From an uncultured Prevotellaceae bacterium (GTDB taxonomy: Bacteria > Bacteroidota > Bacteroidia > Bacteroidales > Bacteroidaceae), in contig CADCDK010000007.1 of assembly GCA_902800185.1 (NCBI GenBank), positions 1 through 64,000 on the forward strand: a stretch of DNA of 64,000 nucleotides, written 5' to 3'. Positions 32,801 to 39,702 of the stretch are shown in pieces. The notes beneath the pieces are model-generated. The model was not told the DNA's origin. It saw only the letters and a list, made by a program, of their open reading frames with translations, and made no database searches. The position numbers and the translations under genes are program-made. Each line of letters opens with the position of its first letter. Position 1 is the stretch's first letter.

Positions 32801-33157
32801 GATTTTTCTAAACCAAAAATCATATATCCTGAGACCACATCTGGTGCATTTTTTGCTTTTGATGACAAAGGGTTATATTTAGATAAAACATGCTTTATGC
32901 TAATATCTGATGATGCCGAATATTTACAACTAACATTGTCCAGTAAGCTTTTTGAATTTGCATACAGAAAAATTTTCTCAAGCGTTTCATTAGGTGAGCA
33001 TGGTTATCAATACAATAAACATGCACTAATAAAATTACCAATAATAAGAGCCCATAAGGTTTTATTAAAAAGGGAGTCACTTGATAGTCAAATTTACTCC
33101 CTTTACAAGATATCGCAAGAAGAAATCAATTTTATAGAATCTCTACAAAACCAATAA
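29873..33157 (+). CDS. Eco57I-like DNA adenine methyltransferase (type IIG/BREX-like)
   Basis: 1094 residues. SAM-binding motif I is VLDPACGSGAFPMG near residue 495, and the catalytic NPPY is in FDIVIGNPPYIQLQ near residue 690, in the order of gamma-class N6-adenine methylases. The roughly 300 residues after the catalytic region (LTGYNDAFIINTEKR, IRPILRGRDIKRYG, NLRNCAYLEDFSKPKIIYPE) are target-recognition sequence of Eco57I type. The N-terminal 180 residues (YEVELSDSVDIERNRRGIRD) are not assigned and might hold a nuclease fold. It forms an operon with the upstream helicase. It probably marks self DNA, or both methylates and cuts. Confidence 0.87.
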   Translation: MMDYRSIIESKYNRQNWQALLHDIFGSRIKFWNTPSAVSINSQFAKQALWLGTITLSDEQTISVYEVELSDSVDIERNRRGIRDMLLTTWRNNGNAGAFMFCYRKNESVLRFSYVSETWAFNKEGAYEKVSTDTKRYTYLLGENRGCRTAIDQFTSLKDSKQTLSDITAAFSVEALTKQFYKDLFEWYQWAIEPSSNVTFPNNIAIEDDDRDDIEKKMIRLITRIMFVWFIKQKDLVPHKIFDTDFLSTILKDFNPYSKTNGNYYNAILQNLFFATLNRAIIDEDGSKRRFATASKKDIKTLYRYSELFSISEEDVINLFAEVPFLNGGLFECLDKTKTIDGVEQAFNFDGFSRNDAKFADGRYRNRAVVPNNLFFEPEKGLISILNRYNFTIEENSPEEQQVALDPELLGKVFENLLGAYNPETKETARNQSGSFYTPREIVNYMVDESLIAYIGDTPLVRSLFKSDFVVDDNKKEDYAKIATKLKAVKVLDPACGSGAFPMGLLNRMIDILQKISPNENVYDLKLSIIENCIYGSDIQSIATQISKLRFFISLICDCEKDAAKVNFGIPTLPNLETKFVAANSLINLTKERGQLQLVSFDVEEKKEELKEIRHQHFHATTAGAKIRLRKRDEEVRKELKEMLERDNMFSSDEARLLAEWNPYDQNAVASFFDPQWMLGVEDKFDIVIGNPPYIQLQNNGGELAKLYEKCGYKTFARTGDIYCLFYERGWQLLKHGGHLCFITSNKWMRAGYGEKTREFFATKTNPMLLIDFAGVKIFESATVDTNILLFAKSDNKHETICAVTNKQNANSIKNLSDFVQQQYSVCGFVSSDSWVILSPIEQSIKRKIEAVGTPLKDWDINIYRGVLTGYNDAFIINTEKRNEILENCQTEEERKNTAELIRPILRGRDIKRYGYVDNGLYLINTHNGVKGKFPRIDINDYPAVKAHLDQYWDKISVRADKGDTPYNLRNCAYLEDFSKPKIIYPETTSGAFFAFDDKGLYLDKTCFMLISDDAEYLQLTLSSKLFEFAYRKIFSSVSLGEHGYQYNKHALIKLPIIRAHKVLLKRESLDSQIYSLYKISQEEINFIESLQNQ

Positions 33158-33257
33158 GCTGACGTTCTTCCATCGTAAATGGTCCATTCAAGTTGCAAAG
33201 GTAAATAATAATTCTTGAACAGCCAAATCATTCAAATGGAGAAAAAATGCTCCAAAA

Positions 33258-33289
33258 TTTGGAGGTAATAAAATAATTACCTATTTTTG
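33258..33289 (+). promoter_or_regulatory. Promoter of the DUF4160/DUF2442 pair
   Basis: TTTG at 33258-33261, 20 nt, TATTTTTG at 33282-33289. Its position excludes the in-frame ATG at 33287 and supports the start at 33308. Confidence 0.6.
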
Positions 33290-33307
33290 CATCATAAAAA
33301 GAATGAT

Positions 33308-33547
33308 ATGCCAACAGTATTTATTCTATTTGGATACAGATTCTGGTTTTATGGTAACGACCATACGCCCATTCATATTCATGTGAAGAAGGGTGATGCT
33401 GTGGCGAAATACAATATTTGGCCGATTTCTTTGGTCTATAATCATGGTTTCAAACCGTCTGAATTAAAGATGATTGAGGGAATATTGGAGGACAACGAAG
33501 AGATTATAGCACAGCACTGGAACATGTTTTTTAATAACGATAAATAA
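33308..33547 (+). CDS. DUF4160 domain protein
   Basis: About 79 residues from MPTVFILFGYRFWFYGNDHT. The HTPIHIHVKKGDAVAKY segment and the GFKPSELKMIEGILEDNEEI helix fit DUF4160, small proteins that occur beside DUF2442 proteins in many bacteria. The pair has been discussed as toxin-antitoxin-like; I treat that as unproven. It has its own promoter and is followed 15 bp later by the DUF2442-HTH gene. Confidence 0.75.
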   Translation: MPTVFILFGYRFWFYGNDHTPIHIHVKKGDAVAKYNIWPISLVYNHGFKPSELKMIEGILEDNEEIIAQHWNMFFNNDK

Positions 33548-33562
33548 GAAAAGGAGGTTATA

Positions 33563-33964
33563 ATGGAAAAGATTGAGAAGATTTGGCTGACAGATGATGC
33601 GGTATGGATAAGGACTGCCAGCGGAAAGGAGGCATGTGAGAAATTCAATGACTATCCACGTCTAAGATATGCCACAACAGAACAGCGGGCAAACTATGAA
33701 GCCGATGAATATGGGCTTCATTGGGAGGACATAGATGAAGATTTGAGTTTCGAGGGATTCTTTGACAAGAGAGAGACGACAAAGCTCTATAAAGTGTTTA
33801 TGGCTCATCCAGAGTTGAATGTATCTGCCATTGCTCGACGTCTGGGCATATCACAAAGTCTGATGGCCCAGTATATCAATGGGAAAAAGAATGCCAGCGA
33901 TGCAAGGGTCACATTGATTCTTAATACCGTTCGTGAAATAGGTCAAGAATTGATAGCAGTTTAA
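33563..33964 (+). CDS. DUF2442 protein fused to a helix-turn-helix domain
   Basis: 133 residues. Residues 1-65 fit DUF2442 (IWLTDDAVWIRTASGKEACE, FNDYPRLRYATTEQRANYE). Residues 75-130 form an HTH (NVSAIARRLGISQSLMAQYI NGKK). An unusually good Shine-Dalgarno (AAGGAGG) lies 6 bp before the start. It probably represses its own promoter upstream of the DUF4160 gene. The arrangement, beside a helicase-methylase locus, suits a defence or stability island. Confidence 0.75.
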   Translation: MEKIEKIWLTDDAVWIRTASGKEACEKFNDYPRLRYATTEQRANYEADEYGLHWEDIDEDLSFEGFFDKRETTKLYKVFMAHPELNVSAIARRLGISQSLMAQYINGKKNASDARVTLILNTVREIGQELIAV

Positions 33965-33982
33965 TATCGTAGGCGGACTCAT

Positions 33983-34306
33983 ATGAACAGAGGACATGGA
34001 GTATATTTATTCAAAAGGCTTCCGATGGGCAGAAACTATTTTGCCATATGCTTGTTTGGCTTTATTTTTTCCATTCGTCCGTTAAGCACAACAGAATTAA
34101 ACCACGAGCTAATTCATGCAGCTCAACAAAGAGAACTTCTTTATATTCCTTTTTTCATTTGGTATGGTATAGAATGGGTGGTATTGTACTTCAAATATAA
34201 GGACTGGGAAAAAGCCTATTTTCATATCCGTTTTGAGAAAGAAGCATATTCTCATCAACGTGATGAAAATTATCTTAAGCATAGAAAGCATTATCAATAT
34301 AAGTAA
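33983..34306 (+). CDS. Small membrane protein with HExxH motif
   Basis: 107 residues. A hydrophobic segment (YFAICLFGFIFSIRPLS) is followed by TTELNHELIHAAQQRELLYI, containing the zinc-protease motif HELIH. A second hydrophobic segment (FFIWYGIEWVVLYF) and FEKEAYSHQRDENYL follow; the Glu of the latter could be a third zinc ligand. It resembles a minimal integral-membrane metallopeptidase, but I cannot name a characterised family. It lies 18 bp after the DUF2442-HTH gene, on the same strand. Confidence 0.55.
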   Translation: MNRGHGVYLFKRLPMGRNYFAICLFGFIFSIRPLSTTELNHELIHAAQQRELLYIPFFIWYGIEWVVLYFKYKDWEKAYFHIRFEKEAYSHQRDENYLKHRKHYQYK

Positions 34307-34340
34307 TATTAAACTCTCGACAAAAAAAGAAACGAGTTTC

Positions 34341-34445
34341 TTTGTTATGTGCTCGACTTTTCGTAACATTGGCTTTGCCGAAGTTACTTTGCACTCAGAA
34401 AAGCTCAAATAAATTTGGCTTTTCCTTCGTTTTTTCGTAACATTG
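34341..34445 (+). repeat. Two degenerate promoter-module copies
   Basis: TTTG (34341-34344), 19 nt, TAACATTG (34364-34371), and TTTG (34414-34417), 20 nt, TAACATTG (34438-34445). Both carry the CTCG/TTCG-TTTTTTCG spacer text of the functional module at 34526-34556, but both have T to A in the -7 TTTG. They may be weak or dead promoters. Confidence 0.6.
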
Positions 34446-34525
34446 CCATCAAAGATGGCGAAGTTTTTCGCTTTGCTCAAGGAAACTCCTGACACTCGGC
34501 AATGAAAAGAAAATCGAGTTTTTCT

Positions 34526-34556
34526 TTTGCATTGCGCTCGTTTTTTCGTAACTTTG
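34526..34556 (+). promoter_or_regulatory. Promoter of the Nif3-like gene
   Basis: TTTG (34526-34529), 19 nt containing GCGCTCGTTTTTTCG, then TAACTTTG (34549-34556). This is the third and only consensus copy in this intergenic region. Confidence 0.75.
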
Positions 34557-34612
34557 CACCGTGAAACGAGCTGGATGAACTGGCTTGGTATCAATTTAAT
34601 ACGACGTAGAGC

Positions 34613-35413
34613 GTGAAAATACAAGAAGTGCTGCGTGCCCTTGAACGATTCGCGCCTCTGCCCTTGCAGGAAGACTATGATAATGCCGGCCTGCAAGTTG
34701 GATTGACAGAGGCGGAGGTTTCAGGGGCATTATTGTGTCTCGACGTGACTGAAAAAGTGGTGGACGAGGCGGAAAAGAAAGGTTGTAATCTGATTGTGGC
34801 GCACCATCCGTTGATTTTCCGACGGTTGGCATGTGTCTCTAACCAGGACTATGTACAGCGTACGGTCTATAAGGCTATTCGGAAAGGAATTGCTATTGTG
34901 GCCATGCATACGAATCTGGACAATGCCGTGGGAGGCGTGAATTACAAGATTGCCGAGCACATGAAACTTGGTGACGTGAAAATCCTCGGCGACAAGCATA
35001 CCTACGAGAACGCAGACGGAACCTATCCGTATGGCTCCGGCGTAGTGGGCGAGCTGCCTGCTGAGATGGCTGCCGTGGATTTCATACAGCTTCTCAAACG
35101 GGAGTTTGGAGTGAAAAGCCTACAGGCCAACCAACTGCTCAGTCGTAAGATTCGCCGTGTGGCATTGTGTGGCGGTGCAGGGTCGTTCCTGTTGCGTGCT
35201 GCCATTGCTGCGGGGGCTGATGCTTTCGTGACGGGCGAGATGGGATACCACGAGTTCTTCGGACATGAACAGGAACTGCAGATTTGCGTCATTGGACACT
35301 ATCAGAGTGAACAATACACTTGCGAGTTGTTGCAGGAGTTGCTGGCCAAGGTGTGTCCCGACGTGCGGACAACCATCGTGGAGACGAATACCAATCCGAT
35401 TATCTATATTTAA
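34613..35413 (+). CDS. Nif3-like dinuclear metal centre protein
   Basis: 266 residues, started by GTG at 34613 (KIQEVLRALERFAPLPLQED). Metal ligands of the Nif3/YbgI family: LIVAHHPLIF, VAMHTNLDNAVGGVN, and the C-terminal VTGEMGYHEFFGH and GHYQSEQYTCELL. The family forms hexamers with a two-metal site; annotation as GTP cyclohydrolase 1 type 2 is common but not well supported biochemically. It is followed by the zinc-ribbon coiled-coil gene, its usual neighbour in Bacteroidetes, so the two are probably co-transcribed. Confidence 0.9.
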   Translation: MKIQEVLRALERFAPLPLQEDYDNAGLQVGLTEAEVSGALLCLDVTEKVVDEAEKKGCNLIVAHHPLIFRRLACVSNQDYVQRTVYKAIRKGIAIVAMHTNLDNAVGGVNYKIAEHMKLGDVKILGDKHTYENADGTYPYGSGVVGELPAEMAAVDFIQLLKREFGVKSLQANQLLSRKIRRVALCGGAGSFLLRAAIAAGADAFVTGEMGYHEFFGHEQELQICVIGHYQSEQYTCELLQELLAKVCPDVRTTIVETNTNPIIYI

Positions 35414-35452
35414 AGGCAAAAAACAGAATTATTCATTCAAATATTAAGAGTT

Positions 35453-36298
35453 ATGGCAAAGAAAGATCCTACGGATTTATCAGTAGAAGAGAAACTGAAG
35501 ACCCTTTATCAGCTTCAGACAACCCTTTCGGGCATTGACGAGAAGCGTGCCCTGCGTGGTGAACTTCCCCTTGAGGTTCAAGACCTTGAGGATGAGATTG
35601 CTGGTTTGAATACCCGTATCGAAAAGATTGAGAACGAGATTCAGGACTTCGAGGCGGCTGTAAAAATGAAGCGTGGTGAGATTGCCGACGCACAGGCAAG
35701 TGTTGACCGCTATCAGAAGCAGTTGGACGAGGTGAAAAACAACCGCGAGTATGACACGCTGACCAAGGAAATCGAGTATCAGAGCTTGGAAATCGAATTG
35801 TGCAACAAGAAGATCAAGGAAGCGCTCATTCACATTGAGGAGCGCAAGAACGACCTGAACAGCGCAATGGAGCAGAAGGCTGAGCGCGAGATGGCCTTGA
35901 AGGAAAAGAAGAGTGAGCTGAACGAGATTATGCAGGAGACCAAGGAGGAGGAAGAGCGACTGAAGGAAAAGGCTGCCGAACTGGAGCAGAAAATCGAGCC
36001 GCGTCTTCTGAACAGCTTCAAGCGCATCCGCAAGAGCGCACGCAATGGTCTGGGCATCGTTTACGTGCAGCGTGATGCCTGTGGCGGTTGCTTCAATAAG
36101 ATTCCGCCACAGCGACAGCTCGACATCAAGATCCACAAGAAGATCATCGTCTGTGAGTATTGTGGTCGCATCATGATTGATCCGGAACTTGCCGGCATCA
36201 AGAATGAGGCTGTGGCCGTAGAGGAGAAGCCCAAGCGCAAGCGCGCCATTCGTAAGACCACCAAGAAGGCTGAAGAGACTCCGGAGGTTGAGGCTTAA
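35453..36298 (+). CDS. Coiled-coil protein with C4-type zinc ribbon
   Basis: 281 residues. Residues 10-185 are an almost unbroken charged coiled coil. A zinc ribbon follows: CGGCFNKIPPQRQLDIK and VCEYCGRIMIDPEL (two CxxC pairs). The C-terminal tail is Lys/Arg-rich (KPKRKRAIRKTTKKAEE). This is the family often encoded next to Nif3-like proteins; it may bind nucleic acid, but the function is not settled. It sits 39 bp after the Nif3-like gene. Confidence 0.88.
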   Translation: MAKKDPTDLSVEEKLKTLYQLQTTLSGIDEKRALRGELPLEVQDLEDEIAGLNTRIEKIENEIQDFEAAVKMKRGEIADAQASVDRYQKQLDEVKNNREYDTLTKEIEYQSLEIELCNKKIKEALIHIEERKNDLNSAMEQKAEREMALKEKKSELNEIMQETKEEEERLKEKAAELEQKIEPRLLNSFKRIRKSARNGLGIVYVQRDACGGCFNKIPPQRQLDIKIHKKIIVCEYCGRIMIDPELAGIKNEAVAVEEKPKRKRAIRKTTKKAEETPEVEA

Positions 36299-36322
36299 AG
36301 GGTAAATAAAAGGAAAGAGACT

Positions 36323-37144
36323 ATGGCAGCAGCAAAATGGATTGGTGGCTTTCTCGGCTTCATCTCGGGAGGGCCGCTTGGAGCTTTGGCCGGTTATGCC
36401 TTGGGAGCTCTGTTCGAAAAGGGAATGGATGCGGTTAACACGCCCGAGAATAACTATACCGGCACTTTCGAAGGGTTCCGACAGCAACAAGAGGGGCAGC
36501 AGGCCTACAGCCGTCAGCAGACCTATGAGGGCCAGCGCAACTCGTTCCGTTTTTCTCTGCTTGTCTTGGCAGCATACATTATCCGTGCCGACGGCAAGGT
36601 GATGCATTCTGAAATGGAGGTGGTCCGCAACTTCCTCCGCCAGAATTTTGGTGAGAATGCTGTAGATGAAGGGGATGTCATTCTGCGTCGTCTTTTTGAA
36701 CATCAGAAGCAGGTGGGCGATGTACAGTATCGCATGACCATCCGTTCTGCTTGTCAGCAGATGGCACAGAATATGGACTACAGCCAGCGTTTGCAGCTAC
36801 TCAGCTTCCTGGTGATGATAGCACAGGCCGACGGCAACGTCCATCCGATGGAGATTCAGACGCTGCGTGAGGTTGCCACGGGCATGGGACTTTCTGCACA
36901 GGAGGTTGACTCGATGCTTAACCTGCGTAGTGGTGGTACAGACCTCGAGGCTGCCTACAAGGTGCTGGGTATCACGAAGGATGCCACGGATGACGAGGTG
37001 AAGGCTGCCTATCGGAAGATGGCGCTGAAACACCACCCAGACCGTGTGGCAACGCTTGGCGAGGACGTGAAGCGTGCTGCCGAGAAAAAGTTCCAGGAGA
37101 TCAATAACGCCAAGGACACCATCTACAGGGCACGCGGATTGTAA
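36323..37144 (+). CDS. TerB-DnaJ (DjlA-like) co-chaperone
   Basis: 273 residues. A short Gly-rich hydrophobic N-terminus (GGFLGFISGGPLGALAGYAL) may insert in the membrane. A TerB-like helical domain follows (residues 75-195, AAYIIRADGKVMHSEMEV and MIAQADGNVHPMEIQTLREV). A C-terminal J domain spans about residues 208-270, with the HPD motif in MALKHHPDRVATLG. The domain order is that of DjlA-type membrane co-chaperones of DnaK. It ends at a strong terminator. Confidence 0.9.
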   Translation: MAAAKWIGGFLGFISGGPLGALAGYALGALFEKGMDAVNTPENNYTGTFEGFRQQQEGQQAYSRQQTYEGQRNSFRFSLLVLAAYIIRADGKVMHSEMEVVRNFLRQNFGENAVDEGDVILRRLFEHQKQVGDVQYRMTIRSACQQMAQNMDYSQRLQLLSFLVMIAQADGNVHPMEIQTLREVATGMGLSAQEVDSMLNLRSGGTDLEAAYKVLGITKDATDDEVKAAYRKMALKHHPDRVATLGEDVKRAAEKKFQEINNAKDTIYRARGL

Positions 37145-37163
37145 TGGGTATGCCGTTCTCATG

Positions 37164-37216
37164 AAGAAGGCTATTGAGATTGTTCATACGAATTTCTCAA
37201 TAGCCTTCTTTTTTTT
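37164..37216 (+). terminator. Terminator of the Nif3 to DnaJ operon
   Basis: A perfect 16-bp stem (AAGAAGGCTATTGAGA at 37164-37179 with 37195-37210), 15-nt loop, then a T run to 37216. The convergent sialidase gene ends 33 bp further on and may share it. Confidence 0.9.
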
Positions 37217-37248
37217 GATGGTGCGCTTGACAAGCAATGGGGTTCGCT

Positions 37249-38484
37249 TCAGAATCGTTTTGCGCGTTTCTTGTCGAGTGTGTATTGACCGTTGGTGATG
37301 GCCTCTAAGGAGAGCGGACGATAGTCGATGTTGTACCAAGTGGGGCCCTCTTCCCAGAGGAATCCGAAACGGCCGTCGCGCTGCAGGGTGAAGGTGGAGT
37401 AGGCGGACTCCTGCGTGCTTACCTGCAAGCCTTTCGTCCAGTTGGCGGCAAATGTGGCTGCCGACTCATGGCTGGCGGAGAGCTCATGGAAGAAGAAACC
37501 CACATTGGCGCGTCCTGCACCGAAGGGGATGCTCTGCAGGGCAAGCCATACGCGCTTCTTGTCAGCCTTGCGCAGGGCGGGAACGAGCATGATCTCGCCG
37601 TTGCAGGCGTTCTTCACATCGCTCATGTCAGCGGCTGCGGCTCGCTTATCCCAGAATCCTTTTCCTTTCTGGATGTCTGTAAAGGTGAAGATGTTGAAGA
37701 GACGACCATTGTAGCGTGAACTCAGGATGACGCTTCCGTCGGGCAGTTCCTCGCACTTCGGCTCGTCACCGTCACGGGCAGGTGAGAGGTTGGGGTCGCC
37801 CAGCACATTCCAGGTGTCGCCGAAGTCGTCGCTGTAGATAACAAAGTTGCCCGACAGCGTGCAGAGAGCCGCATAGAGGCGGTAGTATCGACCTGTCTTC
37901 ACGTAGCGGCTTTGGAAGAGCTTGCCGGAACCTACAAAAAGGCTGTTCAGCGGTCCTTCTTTTCTGCCGTCGAAAAGGGTGTAGATCTGCTCGGTCAGTT
38001 CACGTCCCTTGTCCCATGTCTTGCCGCCGTCCTGACTTCGGAAGAGTGCCACGCGGTTGGGATTCTGGCGTGTGGCACGGCTATAGACGGTCTTTCCGCA
38101 GACGCAAAGCACCACCATCTCATTGCTTGTGCGGTTGGCGGCTAATGCGCAGTCGCCGAAGGCGTAGTCCCATGTCACGCTTCCCTCGTTCTCCACTCCT
38201 GTTCCGTCGGCGAGTGTCAGCTCCTCGCCCCATGTCCGCCCGTTGTCTTTCGACAGGCGGTAGTGCAAATCCACGGCACCATAGCCGATGTCGCCGCCGC
38301 AGTAGCGATAGTCGGCAACGGCAACGAGTGTGCCGTCCTTGGCTTTTGCGATGGCGGGAATGCGGTAGGGGACTTGACCGTTGACGGTCTCGAACAAGCG
38401 TTGCTGATTCTCATCGCCATTGTTGGCGGTGGCAGCCAGTCCACAGGTCATCAGTGCAAACAGTAGCAATAGTCTTGTCTTCAT
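37249..38484 (-). CDS. Secreted sialidase (GH33)
   Basis: 411 residues with a signal peptide (LLLLFALMTCGLAATA). The arginine-bearing (F/Y)RIP motif is PYRIPAIAKA; Asp boxes appear as SKDNGRTWGE, SQDGGKTWDK and SDDFGDTWNV. Catalytic-type residues include Asp in VADYRYCGGDIGYG and Glu in CEELPDGSVILSSRYNG. It removes terminal sialic acid from host glycans. No sialate catabolism genes are in the window. It starts 20 bp after the stop codon of the HsdR_N-like gene and is probably co-transcribed with it. Confidence 0.92.
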   Translation of the reverse strand: MKTRLLLLFALMTCGLAATANNGDENQQRLFETVNGQVPYRIPAIAKAKDGTLVAVADYRYCGGDIGYGAVDLHYRLSKDNGRTWGEELTLADGTGVENEGSVTWDYAFGDCALAANRTSNEMVVLCVCGKTVYSRATRQNPNRVALFRSQDGGKTWDKGRELTEQIYTLFDGRKEGPLNSLFVGSGKLFQSRYVKTGRYYRLYAALCTLSGNFVIYSDDFGDTWNVLGDPNLSPARDGDEPKCEELPDGSVILSSRYNGRLFNIFTFTDIQKGKGFWDKRAAAADMSDVKNACNGEIMLVPALRKADKKRVWLALQSIPFGAGRANVGFFFHELSASHESAATFAANWTKGLQVSTQESAYSTFTLQRDGRFGFLWEEGPTWYNIDYRPLSLEAITNGQYTLDKKRAKRF

Positions 38485-38504
38485 ATTTGTATTTTTATAA
38501 TGGT

Positions 38505-38990
38505 TTAGGTTTCAATGGGTTCTGTCCCGGCTTCCAGTTCGCTGTATGCGGGTATGTCGTCGATGAAGGCGTAGCCGTCTCCTCCTTGCCGTCGCTGGCA
38601 GTAGAAGTGCTGTATTCCGTTGGAAACGACGAGATAATCTACGTCGAGCAGCCGGTTGTAGGCGGAAATCTGCTCCATGACCCGTTGTGTCAGCGCAATG
38701 TGTGAGGCCTTGTACTCGATGACCATTCGCGGGCGTAGCCTGTTGTCATAAAGCACGGTGTCGGCACGTAGCTGTTTATCGCCCACTTGTAGTCTCACCT
38801 CGTTGGCGAGCAAAGTGGCGGGATAGCCCTTCACGTCAACGAGAAAATGGACGAAGTGCTGACGTACCCATTCCTCGGGGGTCAGCGCCACGTAGCGGCG
38901 GCGCAACATATCGAAGATGGTCGGTCGCTCCTTTGTACCACCAAGACGCACGTCATAGGGCGGAAGGTTCAGCCTTAGGTCATTGGTCAT
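38505..38990 (-). CDS. HsdR N-terminal-like (PD-(D/E)xK) small protein
   Basis: 161 residues from MTNDLRLNLPPYDVRL. The nuclease-like core reads RADTVLYDNRLRPRMVIEYKA, matching the type I restriction enzyme R protein N-terminal domain found as a stand-alone protein across Bacteroidetes. Its function is unknown; no partner restriction genes are adjacent. The start at 38990 is chosen because the promoter -7 box (38995-39002) lies directly upstream, which excludes an in-frame ATG at 39005 and implies a leaderless message. Confidence 0.8.
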   Translation of the reverse strand: MTNDLRLNLPPYDVRLGGTKERPTIFDMLRRRYVALTPEEWVRQHFVHFLVDVKGYPATLLANEVRLQVGDKQLRADTVLYDNRLRPRMVIEYKASHIALTQRVMEQISAYNRLLDVDYLVVSNGIQHFYCQRRQGGDGYAFIDDIPAYSELEAGTEPIET

Positions 38991-38994
38991 GGTA

Positions 38995-39026
38995 CAAAGA
39001 TACAAACTATTTGTCAGACAGGCAAA
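38995..39026 (-). promoter_or_regulatory. Promoter of the HsdR_N-like gene
   Basis: Minus-strand TTTG (39023-39026), 20 nt, TATCTTTG (38995-39002). The ATG lies 5 bp past the -7 box. Confidence 0.65.
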
Positions 39027-39085
39027 TTTTCTCGCGTTTATTCAACTTTAACATTTGAGTGGAGGAGTGATAGCACGAAATTTTG

Positions 39086-39093
39086 TATTTTTG
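39086..39093 (+). promoter_or_regulatory. -7 box of the ECF S-component gene
   Basis: TATTTTTG 24 bp upstream of the start codon. No convincing -33 box. Confidence 0.45.
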
Positions 39094-39117
39094 CAGAAAC
39101 AATATTAGATAAGAATC

Positions 39118-39624
39118 ATGATGGAAACAAAAACTAAACTTTACGCATTGAATTTTCAGGAGGTGAAGACCTATCTGTTGGTCGTGGCATTCGTACTCTG
39201 CAACATGGTCTTGCCTCAGTTGTTCCACCTCATACCGCAAGGCGGCATCATCTTCGCGCCGCTGTCGCTAGTCATTCTGGCCGGTTCCTATAAGTTCGGC
39301 TGGAAGGTCGGATTGTTGGCCGCCATCTGTTCGCCATTGGCAAACCATGTCGCTTTTGGCTTACCCGCATGGGGCGTGTTGCAGGTGATGGCGCTGAAGC
39401 TGGTTGTCCTTGCATTAGCAGCCGGGTTGACAGCCCAGTATTTCCGCCGCCTGTCGTTGCCGTTGCTCGTTGGTGTCGTGCTGGTGAGCGAGGTGCTTGG
39501 TGGGCTGGGAGAGTGGTTGCTCACGGGCGGTATCGCCGCAACCGTTGCCGACTTCACCATCGGATGGCCAGGGATGTTGCTGCAGGTTCTTGGAACCTAT
39601 GCCTTGATAAAGTATCTGAAGTGA
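39118..39624 (+). CDS. ECF transporter S component-like membrane protein
   Basis: 168 residues with about five to six helices (TYLLVVAFVLCNMVLPQLFH, GGIIFAPLSLVILAGSYKFG, VGLLAAICSPLANHVAFG). The pattern fits ECF-type substrate-binding S components, which bind vitamins or similar small molecules and share an energising module encoded elsewhere. The ligand cannot be told from the sequence. Two adjacent ATG codons (39118 and 39121) are possible starts. Confidence 0.7.
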   Translation: MMETKTKLYALNFQEVKTYLLVVAFVLCNMVLPQLFHLIPQGGIIFAPLSLVILAGSYKFGWKVGLLAAICSPLANHVAFGLPAWGVLQVMALKLVVLALAAGLTAQYFRRLSLPLLVGVVLVSEVLGGLGEWLLTGGIAATVADFTIGWPGMLLQVLGTYALIKYLK

Positions 39625-39645
39625 TTCAGAAAAGCTCTAATTTAT

Positions 39646-39676
39646 TTTGTTCTGCGCTCGTTTTTTCGTAACTTTG
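39646..39676 (+). promoter_or_regulatory. Promoter of holA (conserved extended module)
   Basis: TTTG (39646-39649), 19 nt TTCTGCGCTCGTTTTTTCG, TAACTTTG (39669-39676), preceded by AATTTA. It is one of the best examples of the repeated module. Confidence 0.85.
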
Positions 39677-39702
39677 CGCAAACTATCGTTTGTTTTCTGA
39701 TC

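Noticed and set aside
34109..34696. 195-codon minus-strand frame over the promoter-module copies
   Set aside because: It spans two real genes and promoter repeats and shows no domain or start signal.
35480..36703. 407-codon frame antisense to the zinc-ribbon and DnaJ genes
   Set aside because: It is antisense to two well-supported genes and consists of Leu-rich text produced by the complementary coiled-coil codons.
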